NCBI RefSeq assembly: GCF_025698545.1
Contig: NC_068575.1
Location: 50,539,980 to 50,603,979, forward strand
Length of the DNA stretch: 64,000 nt
Direction: 5' to 3'
Source: Gossypium raimondii
Taxonomy: Eukaryota; Streptophyta; Magnoliopsida; Malvales; Malvaceae
The notes under the pieces: generated by a model
What the model saw: the letters and a program-made list of their open reading frames with translations, nothing else
The model's database searches: none
Told to the model about the DNA's origin: nothing
Part shown: positions 46,901 to 57,629 of the stretch, in pieces
Layout: every line of letters starts with the position of its first letter
Numbering within the stretch: the first letter of the stretch is position 1
Made by a program: the position numbers and the translations under genes

Positions 46901-48180
46901 ACATATTAGGTTGGTTTTGATGTGTTTTTTACTCGATTAATGTCATTTTGATTTTGTATTTTGGTTAGTATTTGAGTTTCTTAAGGTTCAAGTAATTCGA
47001 TTATGTTTGTATTAATGTATTATTTGAATGATTTACTATTTCGTTGTCATGTAATACTCCGTAACCCTATTCCAGTGACGAATACAGGTTAAGGGTGTTA
47101 CAATATGAGCCTCCACCCCACATGCTTAATGTTGACATTGATGCTGAAGATGGGTTAGAATTTCCAAAACTTACTCATAGAAGACCAAGCAATGCTAGTT
47201 CTTCTACAATTTTCGACGATTTACAAGTTGGAATGAAATTTTCCTCCAAAGATGATGTTGTTGCAGTGAAGCGGTATAGCAAAAAGCATGGGGTCAACTT
47301 TCATGTTACAAAATCGTGAGCCAAAAATATGAGCCGAAGTGTGCAATGCGTGATGGTAGATATCCGTGGAAAATCATGGCATTTGTGAGAAATAAGGCGG
47401 GGTTCATTGTCTTACCTATGGTGAAATATTTTTGTTGTTGCAAGTATGTCACATGATCATCCGAAATTAGATTCTAACATTATCTCTAACATTGTATTAC
47501 CAATGGTGAAAGCAAATCCTAGAATTTTCGTTCCGATTTTGATTACTAATATTCGTAGTGAGTACGATGACACTGTGTCATACTACAAGGCATGAGTTGC
47601 AAGACAAAGAGAAATGGAAAAGATGACTAACGAGTGGGAAAAATCATATAATGATTTGTGACAATGGTTGAAGGTACTGAATCAATATGTCCCAAGTACC
47701 GTCATCAATCTACAAACGGAACCTGCGTATCATAGAAATCGAATGGTCCAAGGGAAAAGAATTTTCCATTGTCTCTTTTAGACATTCAAGTCCTGCATTG
47801 AAGCATTCTGATATTGTAAGCCATTAGTCCAAATTGACGGCACATTTATGTACGGGAGATATGAACATCACTTGTTATTGGCTATTGCACTGGATGATAA
47901 TCGAAAAATCTTGTTAATAGCTTTTGCAATTGTTAAACAAGAAATTGCTGATGCTTGGGACTTTTTCTTAACTAACTTGAGAAGACATGTTGTGTAACAA
48001 CCTGATATATGCATCATTTCTGATAAGGCACTCGGAATACAGGATGCGATTGATCGACATTGAAGCCTATGAGACTGTGCACAACATAGGTATTGTATAC
48101 GTCATATTAGGCCAAATTACATGAGTTGATTTTACAAGGATAATGAGCGATGATATGTTATTAAAATGGGCAAGTAGTAA
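43990..48180 (+). mobile_element. Broken Mutator-like (MuDR) transposase gene, split by a solo LTR
   Basis: Pieces of a MULE transposase run left to right. The first (44000-44242 and 44309-44554) resembles the N-terminal region. After a solo LTR (44688-47102), the MuDR N-terminal domain resumes with FDDLQVGMKFSSKDDVVAVK. Further right (about 47820-47990) lies the catalytic core start, VQIDGTFMYGRYEHHLLLAI, with the first catalytic Asp, and then ICIISDKALGIQDAIDRH with the second. Stops interrupt the core at about 47995 and 48059, and frames shift between 47320 and 47820. The last part, with the catalytic Glu and SWIM zinc finger, is missing or beyond recognition after 48180. No inverted ends were found, so this is a decayed autonomous-type MULE. 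Confidence 0.8.
44688..47102 (-). mobile_element. Solo LTR of the same gypsy family as 5116-8302, reversed
   Basis: Read on the minus strand, the unit starts TGTAACACCCTTAACCTG and ends GGTTGTTACA. A perfect 5-bp direct repeat, ATATG, flanks it (44683-44687 and 47103-47107). Both ends align with the solo LTR at 5116-8302, including the phrase GGGTTACGGAGTATTAC against GGTTATGGAGTATTAC. It is 2415 bp and carries no internal genes. It splits the MULE transposase remnant. Confidence 0.8.
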
Positions 48181-48875
48181 ATATTATTTTCTATATAATA
48201 TGTATAATTTTAAAAAAATTAAAAATGTTTTTTACAAAGTTCTAAAATATATAATAATATTTAAAAATTTAAAAATGTTATAAAATTAATATATATATTT
48301 CATTTTTACAACTTTTTTTACTTTTATATATTATTTTGACTTTTTAAATTTTAGAATTTTACATTTTAGAATTTTACAAAAAAAATTATTTTTAAACTTT
48401 TTTTTAAAAATATATATATTATATATGATATTTTTATATTTTTAATCAATATAATATATAAAATATTAAAAATAAAAAAGACACATGGTGTATTTTAATA
48501 GTGCCACATAACCAGTCAACGAGTGATCGATGCCTTTCAACGGTCGGTCAAAATAAAAAATGTTTTTAATATTTAAATATTTAATATTATACTTTTTACT
48601 TTTTTAAAATTCAAATTTATTTTTTTAAAATAAACCTAATTGCCACGGGACATTTTTTTCATTAGTCAAAACATACCACATGGTGCTTTTTCAATGGCTA
48701 AAGTTGTCTAACAAATTTTTTGCTACAAAATGAACCAAAATAGAGGAAATTGATATTTAAATATCAAATTGGGACAAAAAATTTAGGTACCAAAGTGAAA
48801 AAATGAGTTTATTTTAAAGGTCAAATCATAAATTAAGCCTATTATCTATCTTTCACATAATGAACCAAAAAGACA
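48181..48875. other. Very AT-rich intergenic DNA
   Basis: Mostly A/T runs with a short AATTTAGGTACCAAA-type patch near 48780, which resembles MITE debris. No gene is supported. Confidence 0.4.
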
Positions 48876-49434
48876 AATTTTGCTATTAGTCTCTATATTT
48901 TGTTAAAGTTTTGGATTTAATCCATATATTTTAATTCAATTAATTTTAGTTTTTGTACTTTTGAATTGATAAATTTTAATCCTTATACTTTACTTAATTT
49001 TGAAATTTTAGTTCGACCCAAACTATCACATTTAAATTAATTTGATTAAATTCAATTACTAGTATTGTATTATGCATACAGATTGTAGATTTAGTCTATA
49101 TTTTCTAATTGGGTCATTCTAAGTCCCTATACTGTTCAAATTATGAAATCTCAATCTTAACACAAATGACAATCATTAGTCCATTAACTGAACTTTTAGT
49201 ATGCAATATGTAGAAATAATAAGTTGAAATGACATTATGCTTATATAGTGAGTAACATGTTTGTTGCATAAGATTTGGGAGATAGCAGAACTTAACTTTA
49301 TGGATTTAGTAGTTATCATATGGAGAGGACTGAAATTTTAAAATTTGAAAAGTCCAAGGACTAAAAATATCAAATTAAAGTAAAATGACTAAATCCATAA
49401 TTTTCATAAAGTACAAGAACTAATAGCAGAATTT
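48876..49434. mobile_element. Inverted-repeat MITE (same family as 3161)
   Basis: The left end CAAATTTTGCTATTAGTCTC and the right end, reversed, TTAAATTCTGCTATTAGTTC form long imperfect inverted repeats. These continue through GTTTTGGATTTAATCC and ATTATGGATTTAGTC. The proposed 9-bp flanks CCAAAAAGA and CCAAGAGAA agree at only six positions. The element ends about 245 bp before the heat-shock gene start. Confidence 0.6.
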
Positions 49435-49541
49435 AACCAAGAGAACTAAAACGCGCGCGTGAATTCATAAAATATGAAAAAATAAAATAAAACAAGGATA
49501 TGAATAAAAATCCCATAATAAAATATAAAGCCCAAGCCCCA

Positions 49542-49571
49542 AGAACATTCTGGATATTCTCGACTCTTCTG
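49542..49571 (+). promoter_or_regulatory. Heat-shock element array
   Basis: Starting at 49543, GAA-ca-TTC-tg-GAt gives three alternating 5-bp units. From 49557, TTC-tc-GAc-tc-TTC gives three more, offset by one base. Such nGAAnnTTCn arrays bind heat-shock factors. The array lies about 110-140 bp before the start codon of the small heat-shock gene, with a weak TATTTAT box at 49594-49600 between them. Confidence 0.7.
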
Positions 49572-49679
49572 GCATCCCTTCAACACCCCCTCGTATTTAT
49601 CAACTTATAGCCCCCTTGCCTGCCCTCCACTCTGAACGCATTCAACGTCAATAGATAATTGAGAGCTGAGAGACACGCC

Positions 49680-50230
49680 ATGGCAGATGGTATATTGGGT
49701 CACCCATTCAGGCGCCTCTTTTGGAGCCCTCCAATCTTCCGTGAATGGTCTGGATCCCCCGCTCTCATGGATTGGCTCGAATCCCCCACTGCCCACATCT
49801 TCAAGTTCAACGTCCCAGGTTTAACTTCCACCCCCCTCTCTTCCTCTTTTTTTTTTTCCCTTCATTCTTTTAGCAATATCCTCCACCAAAATCAAAGTCT
49901 AAGCTGAGATTTGTTGTTTGGGTTGGTGAATTTGTATATATAGGATACAATAAGGAGGATATAAAAGTGCAGATACAAGATGGGAATATTATGCATCTAA
50001 AAGGAGAGGGTATTAAAGAGGAGAGTCACACGAAAGAAACTGTTTGGCATGTTACGGAGAGAGGGACAGGGAAAGCTGAATTTTCTCGGGAAATTGAATT
50101 GCCAGAAAATGTGAAGATTGAGCAGATTAAGGCCCAAGTGGAAAACGGTGTGCTCACAATTGTTGCTCCAAAAGATTCAACTCCAAAGCCTTCTAAAGTG
50201 CGAAGTGTTAACATCACTAGCAAACTCTGA
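49680..50230 (+). CDS. HSP15.7: Peroxisomal 15.7-kDa small heat-shock protein
   Basis: ATP-independent chaperone of the alpha-crystallin family, one of the few targeted to peroxisomes. Exons are 49680-49818 and 49944-50230 (426 nt, 141 residues), with GT-AG borders and a phase-1 intron just before GYNKEDIKVQI. The N-terminal arm (MADGILGHPFRR, FREWSGSPALMDWLES) matches the Arabidopsis protein I remember as AT5G37670. The alpha-crystallin domain runs from about residue 37 to 130, with ELPENVKIEQIKAQVENGVL and the conserved GVLTIVAPK motif. The protein ends in SKL, a perfect PTS1 signal. A heat-shock element array upstream points to heat induction. The thiolase in this window also acts in the peroxisome, but by a different import route. 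Confidence 0.93.
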
Positions 50231-50829
50231 GCAAATGGAACAAGCTTTAAGCTTTGAATAAATCTTGAAAATAAAAGAGCTGTACCCATTGTTACTTGTA
50301 TCATAAATAAACAAATCCAATTCATATACATTTCTTCTGTCTATATGATTAGACATTTCTTGTTTATACTCAATTTTTAAATTATTAAAATTACAAATCC
50401 TAAAATTGTATCAAAATGAACGTTGGATAAAACCTTGGCTTTTTTTAATAAAAATAAATTTTGAATAAAATAATATTTTAATTTATGATATTTTTAAATT
50501 TTTAATCAAATTGATGGTCTTGACTCTAATATCAATTTATTTAAGGGCTAAAATAATAATAAAAATATACAAAGTAATAAAGTATGTATATTAAAATAAA
50601 ATTTATAAAACTAATAACGTAAATTAAAAATTTTATTAATAATCGATTTTGTTTCTAATCATATTATATACATATTTTATTGATTTAAATAAAAATTATT
50701 TTAATTACGAAAGAGCATATTCTTAATTTTTCTAACTAAAAATATAAAAGTGTAATTAAATATATAAAAATTAAAACTCTTATTAGATAACACAAGTAAA
50801 AAATATAAATATACAATTTGACACATGAT
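50231..50829. other. 3' region of the heat-shock gene and AT-rich spacer
   Basis: The first ~120 bases should be the 3' untranslated region (AATAAA-like motifs near 50258 and 50305). The rest is AT-rich with no supported feature. Confidence 0.45.
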
Positions 50830-52466
50830 TATTTCACCCAAATGACCCAAAAAAATAATTATTTACGTAAATAGCCCTAGTTCAAAAATAATATCTAAAT
50901 GACCTGAAATGAACACTAAATTTAGGTTATGGGGGCTAGATGATCGGCATCAATATTTTTTCTAACAAAATCATTAGCTGATGATTGTGTTAGGGGTTAA
51001 AAAATAATTTTTAGGGTTTTAGACACTAGATGGTCGGCATCCATATATTTTTTCTCAAACCGTATCATACTGGTATATATTTATACCTGTATTTTTTAAA
51101 AAAAATTGGGGGTGCTAGCACATTGATGGTCGATACCCTTTATCTGATTAAAAAATAATTTTTAGGTCAAGGTCGGCCAACAAAGGCTCACGCTGACCCA
51201 ACAAAAGGGGACGGGAATATTCAAACATAACCTCTCCTCGTTTTTTCATCTTTTTTATTTCCCGAGTTTGATTAAAAATTTTATATTTTAAAATAATATT
51301 GTGCTACTTATCATGTTGTTAATTATCATTATATCATTCACATTATTATTAAATTTAAAAGTTAATTTAAATTTAATATGCACAATTAAATTAGATTTTC
51401 TTTCATAAAACTAGAATCTACTTTAATAATTTTTATCTTTTATAACAATTCAAATAAATAAATTAATTTTATCAAGAAAATAAATAATATTTTCTAAATA
51501 TACAAGATAAATTTATTTATAAATTAAATTTTAAAATATAAAGATAACGTAAATATTTTCAAATGATTTTTATAAATTAATTTAATCTATAAGGTAAGTT
51601 TCTTTTATAAAATATATTATACGTTATTTTTAAAATTTAAATTTATTTAAAATTAATTTTAAATACTATTTAATTATTTCTAAATTTATAAATATATTAC
51701 ACATTATTTTTTAAAACAAAAGAAACAATAATTTAGCAATGTTTATTTCAATTATTATAAAAGATGAAAATTATTAAAACAGGTTCTAATTTTATGAAAA
51801 TAAATTAATTTAATTGTGCATATTAATTTAAATTTAATAATAATGTGAATGATGCAATAATAATTAACAACACGATAAGATCTAATATTATTTTAAAATA
51901 TAAAATTTGTAATCAAACATGGGAAATAAAAAATATGGGAAAACGAGGAGGGGTTAATGTTGCAATATTCCCACCCCTTTTGTTGGGTAAAAAAATAATA
52001 AATTTGGAGTTTTGGACACTAGAAGGCCGGCACGAAGGCCGGCACCCATGTATTTTTTTCAAACCGAATCATACTGTATTTATACCAGTATTTTTAAAAA
52101 AATTTGAGGTGTTGACACACTGATGGTCAGCATCCCTTTATCAGATAAAAAAATAATTTTTTTGGGTGTTGGCACGTTGATGGCTGGCACCCCTTTATCT
52201 GATTAAAAAAATATTTTGGGTCAGGTGCCAGTCAACAAATGCCCAAAACAGTACTAGCTTGCTAGCATGTCAGGTGCCGACCAACAAAGGTCTACACTAA
52301 CCTTTGACACAATCATCAGCCAATGGTTGTGTTAAAAAAAATAGTGGTGCCGACCATTTGGTCCCCATAATCTAATTTTACTGTTCATTTCAGGTTATTT
52401 AGGTGATTGTTTTTGAACCAGGGTCATTTACGTAAATATTTTTTGGGATCATTTGGGTAGAATAAC
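50830..52466. repeat. Large foldback element
   Basis: The whole 1.64-kb stretch is an imperfect palindrome. The outer left arm (CACCCAAATGACCC, TTACGTAAATAGCCCTAG, AATGACCTGAAATGAACA) reappears reversed at the right end. Further inside, ATGGTCGGCATCC/GGCCGGCACCC phrases, ATACTG-tandem sequences and GCACAATTAAATTA also mirror each other around a centre near 51.6 kb. Arms are about 650-750 bp. GGCACC-type phrases recur several times per arm, so the arms contain short internal repeats. Possible flanks TGACACATG and CGACATATA agree at six of nine bases. A Mutator-type foldback is likely. No coding region is supported. Confidence 0.7.
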
Positions 52467-52523
52467 CGACATATATAATTGTCATTATAATCGTATAGCT
52501 TTAATAGATTTGTTAGTAGAAAG

Positions 52524-53041
52524 GCTTAATATATCATTTGGTATTTAAGTTTGACATTTTTTTAATGCAATACATTTGTTTTTTTTGTCTAATTTGGTGC
52601 TTATATTTGACAAAATTTATATATTTTGATACCCAAAGGTAACGATATTAGTTTCTTAGTCTTTAAATTCGGATTTTAATATTGATTTGATGAAAGTTAA
52701 TTGCTAATATTATTAGGTTTGAAGCTTTCATGATTTGGTCAATAGAACAAATTTAGTATTAATTGTAAATTTATTTATTTATCAAATATGGTTCGATAGG
52801 TGTGGTTTAATTTGCGTTTTAGAACTGATTTGGTGAAGGTTAATTGTCAATATTACTAGCTAATTATGAATTTTATCAAATCAACTCTAAAACCCGAATT
52901 AGACACTAAAAATTTATATTGTTACCTTGAAGTACCAAAATATATAACTTTAAATCAAATATATGTACCAAAGTTGAATAAAAAATAACACAAATACTAC
53001 AGTAAAAAAGTGTGAAACTCTAATATCAAATAATATATTAA
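52524..53041. mobile_element. Inverted-repeat MITE
   Basis: The left end GGCTTAATATATCATTTGGT and the right end, reversed, CTTTAATATATTATTTGATA are inverted repeats of about 30 bp. The body has mirrored GTTAATTGYYAATATTA phrases. The left end is shared with the element at 16905. Confidence 0.55.
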
Positions 53042-53358
53042 AGTATTAGGACAAATTGAACAAATCAAGTCCATCCTCAACCTAGTAATAGCTATGCAAA
53101 GGCTAGAACAGTTACTGAATTTATATTTATAATATATATATATTGTTATAATTGTTGATGCAAAATTTGATAGAAGAATAGGTGGTTTATCATTGAGTTT
53201 ACAAATTTTTAAGAATTATTTGATCACTGAAAATAAATTGAGCCATAGTTTATTGTTAAGTGAATCAGGTAGATGAATTATGATAAGCTGTTTATTTGTG
53301 TTTTTGAATATAATGATAGAGTTCGTTGTCTTACCATGTGATCCCATTTGAGTTCACT
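53042..53358. other. AT-rich spacer
   Basis: No gene, RNA gene or repeat end was recognised. Confidence 0.4.
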
Positions 53359-53604
53359 ACAGTGGCAGAGCCAATGAGCCTCCCTAGAATAGAAAAAAAT
53401 TCATTTAGGTCTTTCTATAGTTTATTAAATTTTAAGTTAGTAATGGTAAAATTGTATTTTTACTCTCAAACACAATAAAAAATTTGATTGAATCTTTTAA
53501 AAATTATAAAGATATAGACTATTAAAATGACGAAATTATATTTTTACTATCGTAAAAATATACAATTTAATTCGCCCCCAAAATAATTTTCTGACTCCAC
53601 CACT
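53359..53604. mobile_element. hAT-type MITE (CAGTGGCGGAGCCA family)
   Basis: Ends ACAGTGGCAGAGCCA and, from the right, AGTGGTGGAGTCA are inverted repeats. A perfect 8-bp direct repeat, AGTTCACT, flanks the 246-bp unit (53351-53358 and 53605-53612). The right end lacks the last two bases of the expected symmetry. Confidence 0.75.
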
Positions 53605-53612
53605 AGTTCACT

Positions 53613-54074
53613 TTAATATGAAGTATTGATCATGTGTTACTGTGTTGCATGTGATGTAAATGTATGCACTTTGATTACACGTAATATTTATTTTTGTAAA
53701 AAGGAAGTTTTTTTAAATAATTGATTTAAACGAGATAATATATATAAATAAATAAGTTTGATAAAATATTTGTATTCTTAAATATCGGTGTGAAATTTAA
53801 TAGATGGTTTAAAATTATATGAGCCGAATTTATCAGATTCCGATTACATAATAGATAATTCAAATTTTATTTTATGATCTTAAAACATTCCTTTTTTTTT
53901 TGTTTGTTGATTACCCAGCAGAATAAATTATAGTTGTATTTTACAGAAACTGTAATTCGATATGGTTCGAATAACTATTTTATTTAACACAAATATTTTA
54001 TAAATTTAATTATACAAAATATTGTTTAAATGTTAAAATAGAATTTTGAACTAACAAACAATAAAACGACTTTT
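53613..54074. other. AT-rich spacer
   Basis: No supported feature; the sequence is low in complexity. Confidence 0.4.
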
Positions 54075-54990
54075 TTACTCAAATAATAAAAAAAATTAAT
54101 TACGAAAATAGACATTTGCTATAGTGTTCTGACGGTATTGCCTAACATATTGACGGCACCAGATTAAAATGTAATGACTTAAAATATTTAGGCACCTGAC
54201 TTGTAAATTTATTGTTTTGATTGTCACTTGAAGAAAAGATTTAAGAGCAGCCGCAGCACCAAACTTTAAATAGAGTAAATTATTTCATAGACTCCCTTGT
54301 TTATTATTATTTTTATTTCCTTTAACACCAAAAATAGAGAGGTCTCTTACCAATTAGTCCAAAAAAGAAAGATTTCTACTAAAAAATACTTTTGTAAAAA
54401 AGCCGATTCAACTGGAAATAAATTTTATTTATTTTTGAAAAATAATTTTTTGTTCAAATTATATTTGACATGGCAATTAACGGTTTTCATAGTAGTTTTC
54501 TTTCGCTCACATTATATTTAGAAACTATAAATTTAACTAATAATTATAATTTATACTAATAATATTTTTCTAAAGCTTTTGTAATTATAATTTTATACCG
54601 TGTTCGCATATCAAATTGATAATGAAATTATAATTATTTCTCGAAAAATAAATAAAATATATTTTCAGTTGGAATAAGCTTTTTATAAAAATATTTTTTG
54701 GTAGAAAATTTTTTTTGACTAATTGGTAAGAGGTAAGAGGCTTCTCTATTTTTGGTGTTAAAGGGGAGTAAAAAATAATAATAAATAAGGGAGTTATGAA
54801 ACAATTTACCCTATTTAAAGTTTGGTGCTGACTTTTTTTTTTTGCCAATCAAAACAGGAACTTTACAGATCAAGTCATTGAATATTTTAGGTCATCACAT
54901 TTCAGTCTAGTGCACCAATATGTCAAGTGGCACTGTCAGAACACAGTAGTAAATGCCTATTTTCGTAATTTATTATTATATTATTTAGAT
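54075..54990. repeat. Foldback repeat next to the NAA10 promoter
   Basis: Two arms of about 450 bp are reverse complements around a centre near 54.55 kb. Examples are AATTACGAAAATAGACATTT against AAATGCCTATTTTCGTAATT, GCACCAAACTTTAAATAGAG against CTATTTAAAGTTTGGTGC, and AACACCAAAAATAGAGA against TCTCTATTTTTGGTGTT. The arms are similar along their whole length. There is no supported coding region and no clear target duplication. It ends about 185 bp before the NAA10 start codon. Confidence 0.75.
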
Positions 54991-55175
54991 AAAAAGCCCA
55001 ATAAAACAGGTCCAGCCCACTAAACATTGGAAACTATTGGTCTAATCACATTGGGCCTAGCCCATCCAAGTTCATCTATCATCTGAAAACCCCTTTCCTG
55101 TCCTCTTAAAAGTAAACTTGAAAATCATAAAAATCCCAAATCCCTAATTCTGGAATTAAACAAACAAAGAGAACA

Positions 55176-56194
55176 ATGGTGTGCATACGCAAGGCGACCA
55201 TGGACGACCTACTGGCTATGCAAGCTTGCAACTTGCTTTGCCTTCCCGAGAATTACCAGATGAAATACTATTTCTACCACATCCTCTCTTGGCCTCAGCT
55301 TCTTTACGTCGCCGAGGACTACAACGGCCGCATCGTCGGTTACGTCCTCGCTAAGATGGAGGACGAAAGCAACGAGTGCCACGGCCACATTACCTCTCTC
55401 GCCGTCCTCCGCACTCACCGCAAGCTTGGCCTCGCCACTAAGCTCATGAACGCCGCCCAAGCCGCCATGGAGCAGGTCTCTTACCTTATTTATTTATTTA
55501 TTTATTCATATTTCCTTTTTTTTTGTGATCATGTAACGGGCCATGAAGCTTTGGAAGTTTGATTTCTCCTCATATTGCCTATGTTATTGCTAATTAGAAA
55601 CATATTTACTTGCAAATTCGATAGTTGCTTTGTTATATTTTGAAAGCAAAAAGCAGACAATGATTGTATGCGAAGTAAAACTTAATAATCTAATATTTGT
55701 ATGATGAAATACTGAATGGTTTTGCTTTTTATATAGAATGCTTATGTTAGAATTACTGTTCCATTTAGGGTTTGTTTTTAGCAGTTCTTGAATAAATTGA
55801 ATGCAAAATTAATCAGAAAGGAAGAAGAAAAATTTTGCATTCTTCATTACCAGTGGACAAATTGATGCAGGTGTTTGGAGCAGAGTATGTGTCGCTGCAT
55901 GTGAGGAAGAGTAACAGGGCAGCGTTTAATCTGTATACCCAGACGTTGGGATATAAGATTCATGATGTGGAGGCCAAGTATTATGCAGATGGGGAGGATG
56001 CATATGACATGAGGAAGCAGTTGAAAGAAAAGACGAACCATCATCATGGTCATCATCATCACCACCACCACCACCATCATCATGGTGGTGGATGTTGTTC
56101 AGGTGATGCAAGAAGTGGAGAAGCGGCTCACACACGAGGAGACTCAAAATCAGAGTCAAAAGCTAGCACAAAATCTGATTCCAAAACTGGATGA
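55176..56194 (+). CDS. NAA10: N-alpha-acetyltransferase catalytic subunit NAA10 (NatA)
   Basis: NAA10 acetylates the N-terminal amino group of nascent proteins after Met removal, working at the ribosome with the NAA15 anchor subunit. Exons are 55176-55475 and 55871-56194 (624 nt, 207 residues), with a single GT-AG intron between codons. The GNAT domain fills about residues 1-150. It has the family start [40 protein letters not shown], the acetyl-CoA loop RKLGLA (82-87) and [19 protein letters not shown]. The tail (from about 160) has a His-rich run with 11 consecutive His, then GGGCCSGD and a Ser/Lys-rich end. Arabidopsis NAA10 has the same but shorter tail (192 residues as I recall). The catalytic part is almost unchanged from the family, so the call is secure. 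Confidence 0.96.
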
Positions 56195-56643
56195 TTACTT
56201 GAGGTAAACACAAGTATATGGAGAACTATGCGTGGTATTTGTGGCTCATGGTATTTTTAGTTTGTTTATTGAAGTAATAATCTGACTGGAGATTTCAAAA
56301 CTAGTTGGCTTGCTACATGGGATTTAGTATGACCACTGCTGATGCAATGGTGTCTGTACTGTCTTTGTTTTACAGTGCTTTTTTGTCTGGATTCTGGTCA
56401 GATGTTTTCTTGTTCCACCTTGCGTTTTAAACAATTGAAATAGCTCTTTGCATTTCACTTTATGCATTCATGGTTATGGCTTGTTGGCATCTCTGCTCCC
56501 TTTGTATTCAATGCTTGTTGATGGCCCTTTTTCAAGCACTTTCCCTTCTATGTTTTCATTTACTCATGCAAGATACAAAGTGTTGCTCCTGTGAACCGAA
56601 TGAAATGCTAGTTGAGAAATTACAAGGATGCATTATGATATTG

Positions 56644-56679
<36 letters not shown>

Positions 56680-57629
56680 GTTTAATTAATATTTTCAGAT
56701 AAAAGTGGATTATGTGGATGTCTGCAACTAGAGTGGCTAGTTGTTGGTAGTCTATTCTTTGGGAGCATATTGATATTAAGTAGTTGGCTATCTGCCAATC
56801 CTGGTGATGGTATGGGGGGCTCTTGTACTTGAATCTTAAAGTTGGAGTTTGTGTTCCAGTGGCCTGTAACAATCAATACTTGAACGTTTGTATCACGGCA
56901 TTGTCTATGATGGTGGATATCTTTTGAACATTCTCGAGATATGGCTATGGAGAGGGTTTAGAATTATTTGGCAATGGAGTTTTGTGGAAATGGATATGAT
57001 TGTAAGACGTGTTGTTTCCCATATACCAAAAAAAAAAAGAAGAAAAACAGTTAAAGGTATGAATCTCGAGAAGGGGTGTGTTGTTCAGTGTTCAAGTCAT
57101 CAGTCATCAATGGGTCTTAAGCACAAATGTGACAGGCACTTGATTTCAGCCTCAGCCCAGTGCAGATCCAAAGATAGTTCAATGTACATTTTCGCATTGG
57201 TATTTCCTCCTGCTGTGAATGGATGTTGTCAAATCTACTATCGGGATGTTCTGTTTCAACATATGCCTCACTCTATTATAGATGCGTAATTTTGAAAACT
57301 ATTGTTATCTCCATGGAAGTTGGATATATTCATCTTTGTCTCTTTTTGTATTAATTCGATTTTTGTTAGTTATTTTTAATGTTTGTCTTTTCAACATAAT
57401 TTTTTAAAAATATTTAAAAATTGATAACTTTGGGACAAAATTCCCAACCAAAAAAGAAGGATTTATGTTGGAAAGTAGAAATTAAATAAATGTTTGAATA
57501 TTAGTTTGAGAAAAATGGATGGCATGATACAATGTAAAAGATTTAGGGTTTTAATATGCATATACACAACAAAAAATCCAGGATGGTTTTCTCTCCTAAT
57601 TGTTTGTACAGTATGAGGGGTAGGGTTAC
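56195..57629. other. NAA10 3' region and intergenic DNA
   Basis: The first few hundred bases are probably the NAA10 3' untranslated region. A TA/GA microsatellite lies at 56643-56679. A 133-codon open frame at 56888-57289 shows no recognisable family and poor codon character, so I do not call it a gene. Confidence 0.4.

Noticed and set aside
47095-47319. Open frame as a separate small gene
   Set aside because: Its sequence is the MuDR transposase N-terminal domain, and it belongs to the broken MULE.
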